Shown here piece after piece: positions 58,720-64,000 of a stretch of DNA of 64,000 nt (position 1 is the first letter of the stretch; each line of letters opens with the position of its first letter). This DNA comes from Ascaphus truei (lineage: Eukaryota; Chordata; Amphibia; Anura; Ascaphidae). Below the pieces are notes generated by a model that saw only the letters and a program-made list of their open reading frames with translations, was not told where the DNA came from and made no database searches. The stretch spans positions 37,372 through 101,371 of the forward strand of contig WSYH01001936.1 in NCBI GenBank assembly GCA_036426205.1, given 5' to 3'. The position numbers and the translations under genes are program-made.

Positions 58720-59015
58720 ACACACACCGACACACACTCTCACACACTTACGCACACTCTCACACACTGACACACACTTACACACACTCTCACACACTCA
58801 CACACACTCACACACTGACACACACTCTCACACACTTACACACACTCTCACGCACACTCACTCTCACGCACACACATGCTCACACACTCTCACACTCTCA
58901 CACACTTTCACACAACTTTCACACACTCACAGACACTTACACACACTTACAAATACTTACACACACTTTCACACACTCACAGACACTCACACACACTCAC
59001 ACACTTACACACACA
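58720..59015. repeat. acacac tandem tract of Tigger C
   Basis: About 300 bp of CACACACTTA/CACTCT repeats in the same place as the 2.6-kb array in element B. Confidence 0.88.
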
Positions 59016-59303
59016 GCACCAACACCCGCTCCCCCCCCCCTCCTCCTGCGCAGGCAGCGGGGACAACGGTGGGGAGAAGGTGAAGCGGGGACCGGAGGGG
59101 CATCCCCCTCCCATCTCCTGTCCCGCGGGCTGTCACGCGGTGACAGGGGGAAGCCGGGACCGGAGGGGCATCCCCCCTCCCATCTCCTGTCCCGCAAGGT
59201 GAATATGCGCTGATGCGGCGGCCATTTTTTTCCCGCGACCCCGTTACTAACGCGGTGGTCTTGGGGTGGACCCCGAGGACCGCGTTATAACGGAGTTTAA
59301 CTG

Positions 59304-60044
59304 TATATATATATTTATAATATATATATATATATATATATATAACAAACAAAAGAAAAAAGCTGCGCCTCTGCTTACGGTTATGTACAATGGAACTGGC
59401 TGTAATGTAAAAATCTACACTATATAAACTAATAAGGTGATAAATTGCAAATAATATCTAGCACAAATAATAATAATAAAGGCTGTAAACCATAAGAATT
59501 AATAACAAGGGTAATACAATATATGTTATCCAAACAAGGGAAAGAGTGTAAAAACCAGTCCTCAAAAAAGTCCAATTTGATGATGTGGGCTCTGGTGTAG
59601 AGGGTCTCCGGCTGCTCTCAAAGTGGACAAACCACATCCACAGGGAATCTAAAAGAAAAAAGGAAGAGAGAGCACACGCCCATAGCGTAAAAAAGTAAAT
59701 TTAATGAGGGGGAGGGGGGGAAGGGGATAAGAAATGCACTTACAAAAGTACAATAAAATCAAGCATTGCGTGATATAATCACCACCATCCGGTTAATATC
59801 TGCAGCGTCTCGGGGTAATTCCGGTCTTGCAGTATCAGGATAAACGTCCCAATAAGTGTCCAGGGCAGGTATCCTCTGTAGAAATGTAATAGAGTCCTGG
59901 AAAGTGGCTCCCATTGACACTGACGTCATCACCGCGCGCTGGAATTGACTGATCCGCGCGATTGCTGCAGAGGCTTGTATTACACGGAGCCACTTTCCAG
60001 GACTCTATTACACGCTATGGGCGTGCGCTCTCTCTTCCTTTTTT

Positions 60045-60080
<36 letters not shown>
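59304..60080 (-). repeat. Flanking repeat X (inverted copy of 20061-20964)
   Basis: It runs from TA and caaacaaaagaaaaaagctgc through repeat X to a TA tract near 60050-60080. It contains its own inverted pair: ggaagagagagcacacgccc near 59662 and its complement near 60015-60040. That suggests a nested or hairpin repeat. Confidence 0.75.
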
Positions 60081-60082
<2 letters not shown>

Positions 60083-60706
60083 TTCATGGATATCTGGTTA
60101 GAATGTCTTATCTGTATCCATGTTATAAAAGTATAAGGTTTATCAGGACTGGGTTGGACCCGCTGAAGTGATTCAAGTTTTTCTTTGGTATAGTTATGGT
60201 GAGAAAATGTGATTGGGGAACAGTCTCGTGACAGGTTCTTATTTGCATATTTACACTATTCAGAACAATAACATGCCAAAAGAGTTGTACGTAATCAGCT
60301 TGCGCTGATTATTGTAACGCTAAATTTTACAGGTCAATTAACAGTTGATTGCTGTAGCAGAAGTATTGTACAGGTCAATTAAATTTGATTTCTGTAACCG
60401 AAGAAGTATTGTACAGGTCAATTAAATTTGATTTCTGTATCAGGGGAATAATGGGAAACCAAAAATTCTCAAAGGATTGTGTGTCTACAGACGAAAAAAT
60501 AATAAAGAATGAATACAGAGAACGAAAAGAGACAATATAAATATATTTTGTTGGCTAGTGAATGGCACTGTTTTGTTTGTACTATTATCAACTAATTGCG
60601 CAGATGTTTAAATGAAAGAGGGGTCTTTTTCTGTGGGATTGATAAGCTCAGGGAGCGCCGTCTCGTGTGTTTTTAAATCCCACAGGGAAACATACCTTAC
60701 GTTAAT
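60081..60706. other. Unassigned, short direct repeats
   Basis: The sentence tacaggtcaattaa..ttgatt.ctgta is repeated three times between 60330 and 60440. Position next to a gag remnant suggests retroviral leader or LTR sequence, but I cannot show an LTR pair. Confidence 0.4.
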
Positions 60707-60868
60707 ATGGGTCAAAAGAATTCTGTTGAGGGACAGAAGGGTCCCGCTGCATTTATTTTACCATTGCCAGGACAGAAAGTGTTTGGAAGGGACATAAAGT
60801 GTTATAAGTGTAAAAAGGTAGGACATGTTGCCAGTAATTGCAGAGCAGCCCTAACAGAGAGAGAGTAG
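60707..60868 (+). pseudogene. Retroviral gag nucleocapsid remnant
   Basis: A 53-codon frame beginning MGQ and containing one CCHC zinc knuckle, CYKCKKVGHVASNC (C-x2-C-x4-H-x4-C), the RNA-binding motif of Gag nucleocapsid. It ends at TAG soon after. Most of gag is absent. Together with the integrase-like remnant at 62.9-63.35 kb it indicates an old, deleted endogenous retrovirus. A gypsy-type gag is the alternative. Confidence 0.6.
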
Positions 60869-60999
60869 AAGAAAAAGGAATGGAATTTGAAAGGTTTGTT
60901 CGTACTGGCCACACGAATAGGTCTTTTAAACCAGAAAATATTATTTTTCCTTCTGTTCTAATGGCAACTAGAAAGAGAACTAGAATAATAGCAACACAG

Positions 61000-61125
61000 A
61001 CCGCGAAAAAAAAAAAAAAAAAAAACCTTTTTCTCCAAAACGAATGAGAAAAAAAAACGAAAAAATTACAAAAAAACCCCGAAAAAAAAAAAAAAAAAAA
61101 AACCTTTTTCTCCAAAACGAATGTG
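61000..61125. repeat. Duplicated A-tract segment
   Basis: An A run followed by cctttttctccaaaacgaatg occurs twice, about 75-80 bp apart. A local duplication or slippage. Confidence 0.75.
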
Positions 61126-61369
61126 CAAAAGATACGAAAAATTTACTCAAAAGCTCCGGAGGATAAAAAAATTAGTTTTAAAAGCAGGTTATTTATATGA
61201 GAAGCTGATTCGCTGTGTAGGAGAGAAGTTTGTGTCTATGTTCTTTGTGTGTCTGTATTGTGGTTTCTGTATTGTGTGTAAACCAGTAAAAACATGTCAA
61301 TTGCATTTCTATAGGATTAGGATATGTTGGAGAGATTTTAAGCTCACGCATATTGTTTAAATTATATAT

Positions 61370-61740
61370 GGTTTGTTCATAAGTTGATCTAACCTCAGTT
61401 TAGTTAATTGTCCCATTTTTATTTTTGAGAGGCCATATTTTTATTTTTGAAAGGTCATATTTTTATTTTTAAGAGGCCATATTTTTATTTTTTGAAAGGT
61501 CATATTTTTATTTTTAGAGAGGCCATAATTTTTTTCGGTTTTATTGCTGTGGAGAGAGCTCCATTTTTAACTTTGAGCTGAAGTTTCAATCCAGTAATTA
61601 ATATTTAGAAGACGGAGAAACTGTTTTGTTATCTGCTCTGCACCTCAAGGTCTTTTTTGGCGAAACGCCCGGGCTGGCAAATTGCCCAAAATAAACAAGC
61701 TCTGAAATTTTTCTCTGAGTGTCTTTAAAAAAAATAACGC
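61370..61740 (+). repeat. LTR-like segment with enhancer-type repeats
   Basis: Five copies of a ~26-bp repeat (ggccatatttttatttttga, alternating with aggtcatattt) lie at 61430-61530. They are followed by AATAAA near 61692 and ttttctctgagtgtc. This order resembles retroviral U3 repeats, R poly(A) signal and U5. No second LTR was found, so the boundaries are guesses. Confidence 0.4.
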
Positions 61741-62071
61741 TGTCAGTGTGTACGGCACTGTGCAAAGAGCTTATATTACAAGAAATTTAGTGTGAAGTCC
61801 TATACAAAAGCATTTGACTATTATCTGAATATGTGATATATTTTATAATTTTTAACCATTTATTTTTCCATAGGTGTTCTATTTTATTATAAGAAGTAGT
61901 TATTGTTAAAATATTTTTAGAATGTTTTGCCAAAGTGGTGCATTTGGAGTCACCTCTCGTTTTTGGATAAGTTCTAGGTATAGAGTTAAAGGACGGGTGA
62001 TACATAGTTACAAATACAGTTACAGAAGTGAGCAGGGTATACATTATATGCAAGGCATTTCACATTTTTAG

Positions 62072-62219
62072 CAGAATAGTTACAATGGAGTGTTTGGGGT
62101 GGATGCCAGACTGGAATTGGCTAGGGGCATTTGTCTTAGTATAGTCAGAATAGTTACAATGGAGTGTTTGGGGTGGAGGCCAGACTAGAATTGGCTAGGG
62201 GCATGTGTCTTAGTATAGT
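62072..62219. repeat. 74-bp tandem duplication
   Basis: cagaatagttacaatggagtg... occurs twice in tandem (from 62072 and 62146) with few differences. Confidence 0.88.
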
Positions 62220-62299
62220 AATTGTTTAATTGGGAGTGAACACATTTTTGACCATGACTTTGGATAGTATTGTAGTGTATTATGACTTTATTTATATAT

Positions 62300-62585
62300 A
62301 TATAGCATCAAAAATGTACTCAGCACTTCAGAAAGAATACAGTAGAGGGAATTATGATAGAATAGTAAGTGCAGCAAAATCAGACAATAGGAAAGGAAAT
62401 CCCTGCCCTTAAGAGCTTACAATCTAAGGTTTGAGGGGAATTTACAGAGGTAGTAGGTGAGGGAATAAGTGCTGTAGATAGCAGTGCTTGGCCACAATGG
62501 GTGGTAGGAGTGACTGTGTGTGGAATAATAGCCATGAGTGCAGGCTATTGGGATGCTTAATTTGTGGGGCAAGTTTTAAGGTTAG
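62300..62585. repeat. Interspersed repeat of LINE type
   Basis: It contains aatccctgcccttaagagcttacaatctaa, a sentence widespread in vertebrate interspersed repeats. It lies directly beside a LINE RT fragment and may be part of the same element. Confidence 0.45.
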
Positions 62586-62870
62586 TTAGTATTTTATGAA
62601 AAGGTTGATACCATTTGCATCGGAGGAGATGACAATGAGGCATGAATGAGAGCAGGTGTGTATTGGGAGAAGAGATATTGGTCTGTAGTTTGAGACAGTG
62701 TTTTTGTCCCCACTTTTGAAGATTGGGACAGCTCTGGTAGTTTTCCAGGTCTTAGAGATATGGCCTGCAGACAGGATAGAGTTGATTATGGAAGCAATTG
62801 GTTTGACAATGGCTGAGGCCCAAAGTCTTAGGAATTTAGATTGTAGTACAGTCAAGTCAACATTAGCTGC
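62586..62870 (-). pseudogene. L2-like LINE reverse transcriptase fragment
   Basis: Minus-strand frame reading SKFLRLWASAIVKPIASIIN, then GHISKTWKTTRAVPIFKSGD and SNYRPISLLPI. This is the N-terminal block of a non-LTR retrotransposon RT, closest in style to the L2/CR1 group. It lacks the catalytic boxes and is cut at both ends. Confidence 0.8.
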
Positions 62871-62914
62871 TTAGTTTTAAATGTGAGGAGCATTAATAGG
62901 AGATACCTCTGTCT

Positions 62915-63353
62915 ATATGCGGATGTTAAGACAGTAGTAAACACATTGATACAAGAATTTGTTCCTAGGTATAAATTATCTCCCTATGAGACACTAATGG
63001 GATGACTTATGACTATCAGTAGTTCAAAAGAACAAATTAAGGACCATCTATTGGTAATAAAACAATTAATAAGTATTGTATGCCACTAATATATTTTTTG
63101 AGTCTCGCTAGGCATAAGGTATGATAAAAGTGCACCTACACGAGACGGAGTTAAAGGTCAAGTAGTTCCTAAACAAGCATACTCTTCATCCCAGATAAAA
63201 GGGCCCATACTAACCACCAATACAGCAATTAAAGTGTCAGAGATTCCTGGATCCACATGGCTCACAGAAAACTCATTCCAGCTCCACCAAAGACCAAAGT
63301 CATCTAAAGCACAGCCACATCAAGTTAACGTTTTGACGAGACATAAACTTTGA
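62915..63353 (+). pseudogene. Retroviral integrase C-terminal remnant
   Basis: A first frame ends in RYKLSPYETLMG (62970-63005), the conserved segment after the integrase core. After a stop and frameshift a second frame (63103-63353) contains GPILTTNTAIKVSEIP and an H-rich end before TGA, as in the C-terminal domain of gamma/epsilon-type retroviral integrases. The catalytic core is not seen. With the gag remnant it marks the end of an old endogenous retrovirus disrupted by the LINE fragment. Confidence 0.6.
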
Positions 63354-64000
63354 CCATTAACCAACGAGAAAAAGAAGATACCAGGCAGAGGCCTGATCTT
63401 ATCAGGAACATTTCATTTTTTCAAAGACTCAAAACATTCTATTTTTTCAGAGACTCAATATTTCTGATTTCTATCAGAACATTTCATTTTCAGAGACTCA
63501 ATATTTTTAGTCTTTAGAGTGTGTTTAAGTTAGAAATTTAAGGTGTATGTACAATTGAGCCTTGATGGGAGGATTGGTTTCCTGGAAGCGTGGCTTGTGA
63601 AAGCTCTTGTATGTGTTTTGGCAATACTCATCACTCTCTATGTATGTGTCATATGCAGCAAAACTTTGATCCAGAAGTGTGTTGAACCCCCACCGAGAGG
63701 AGGGGGTCACCAATGGGCGTGTGTCAGCCACAAAGAAAGGATCATAAGTCAGCCATTTTGACCCATCGCAGACATCGTCTGTTCTGATATTCTGAGTGAA
63801 TGATGTATACAATGCGTGCAGGGGTGAGGATCATGCATTTCGCTTCCACAGATACCAAACCCCTTCAATTCTCAGTAATAGAATGTTGTGATGATTCTGA
63901 AAATATATGATGATAGAGATAGATGCTATTTCCTTTATCTAGCAACTGCATATCCAAAGAAAGGTTGCTTGCATAAAATAAGGTGTTTAGTATTATGTGT
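63354..64000. other. Unassigned, short direct repeats
   Basis: Three copies of ttcattttt.cagagactcaa lie at 63408-63500. A 95-codon minus ORF (63525-63812) has no recognisable domain. This could be retroviral env-region or LTR remnant, but I see no supporting motif. Confidence 0.4.

Larger units (their letters stand above)
54509..59303 (+). mobile_element. Tigger (pogo-like) element C, non-autonomous
   Basis: A full-length but defective element. The 5' terminus is a damaged CAGGTAAACC (54509) and the 3' terminus ends aacggagtttaactg at 59303, followed by TA. It carries the tandem cacactg leader (54600-54920), a GC-rich leader (54955-55290), transposase fragments, a G stretch, the MITE and the acac-type tract (58720-59015). 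It is the inverted counterpart of element A, sharing the MITE and the C-terminal deletion. Confidence 0.88.

Overview
The window looks like vertebrate, most probably amphibian, nuclear DNA made almost entirely of repeats. No host gene, tRNA or rRNA was recognised. The amphibian call is an inference. It rests on the mix of Tigger/pogo, hAT-like, Ty3/gypsy, retrovirus-like, L2-like and Penelope-like elements (PLEs), and on ~404-bp units that join a hammerhead-ribozyme motif to an snRNA-type promoter, the combination known from newt satellite 2. Reading frames outside one transposase are full of small indels, so part of the decay is probably raw assembly error. There are two N gaps and a ~1 kb near-pure G stretch.

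Layout: 1-1640 is unassigned AT-rich DNA and 1641-1940 a worn hammerhead unit. 2063-7600 is a minus-strand PLE (reverse transcriptase plus GIY-YIG endonuclease) between inverted arms. 7690-9590 holds four hammerhead/snRNA-promoter units in head-to-head pairs, followed by CA/TA microsatellites and a truncated Tigger end (9766-10285). After PLE fragments and an N gap, 5683-10285 is repeated almost exactly at 11296-15906, and a third partial arm ends at 16903. 18100-19925 is a decayed gypsy pol with a 3' LTR. 20060-28618 is an inverted version of the composite (flanking repeat, Tigger, units, arm). 28619-34804 is a Tigger with the only long intact ORF (562 aa). 34805-51990 is mostly unassigned, with a solo MITE at 42920-43303 and two PLE remnants near 48.5-49.6 kb and 50.9-51.6 kb. 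51991-60080 repeats the composite in plus orientation. 60.6-63.4 kb holds retroviral gag and integrase remnants and an L2-like LINE fragment.

The most interesting system is the ~404-bp unit, seen about 18 times. Each carries an octamer beside a Staf/ZNF143-like site, a PSE-like box about 161-169 bp downstream, and in many copies a type I hammerhead core about 72-79 bp further on. That is the geometry of a vertebrate snRNA promoter driving a self-cleaving transcript. The best copies are at 25471-25521 (HHR-2, with a GUC site) and 28302-28372 (HHR-1, with a long paired stem I).
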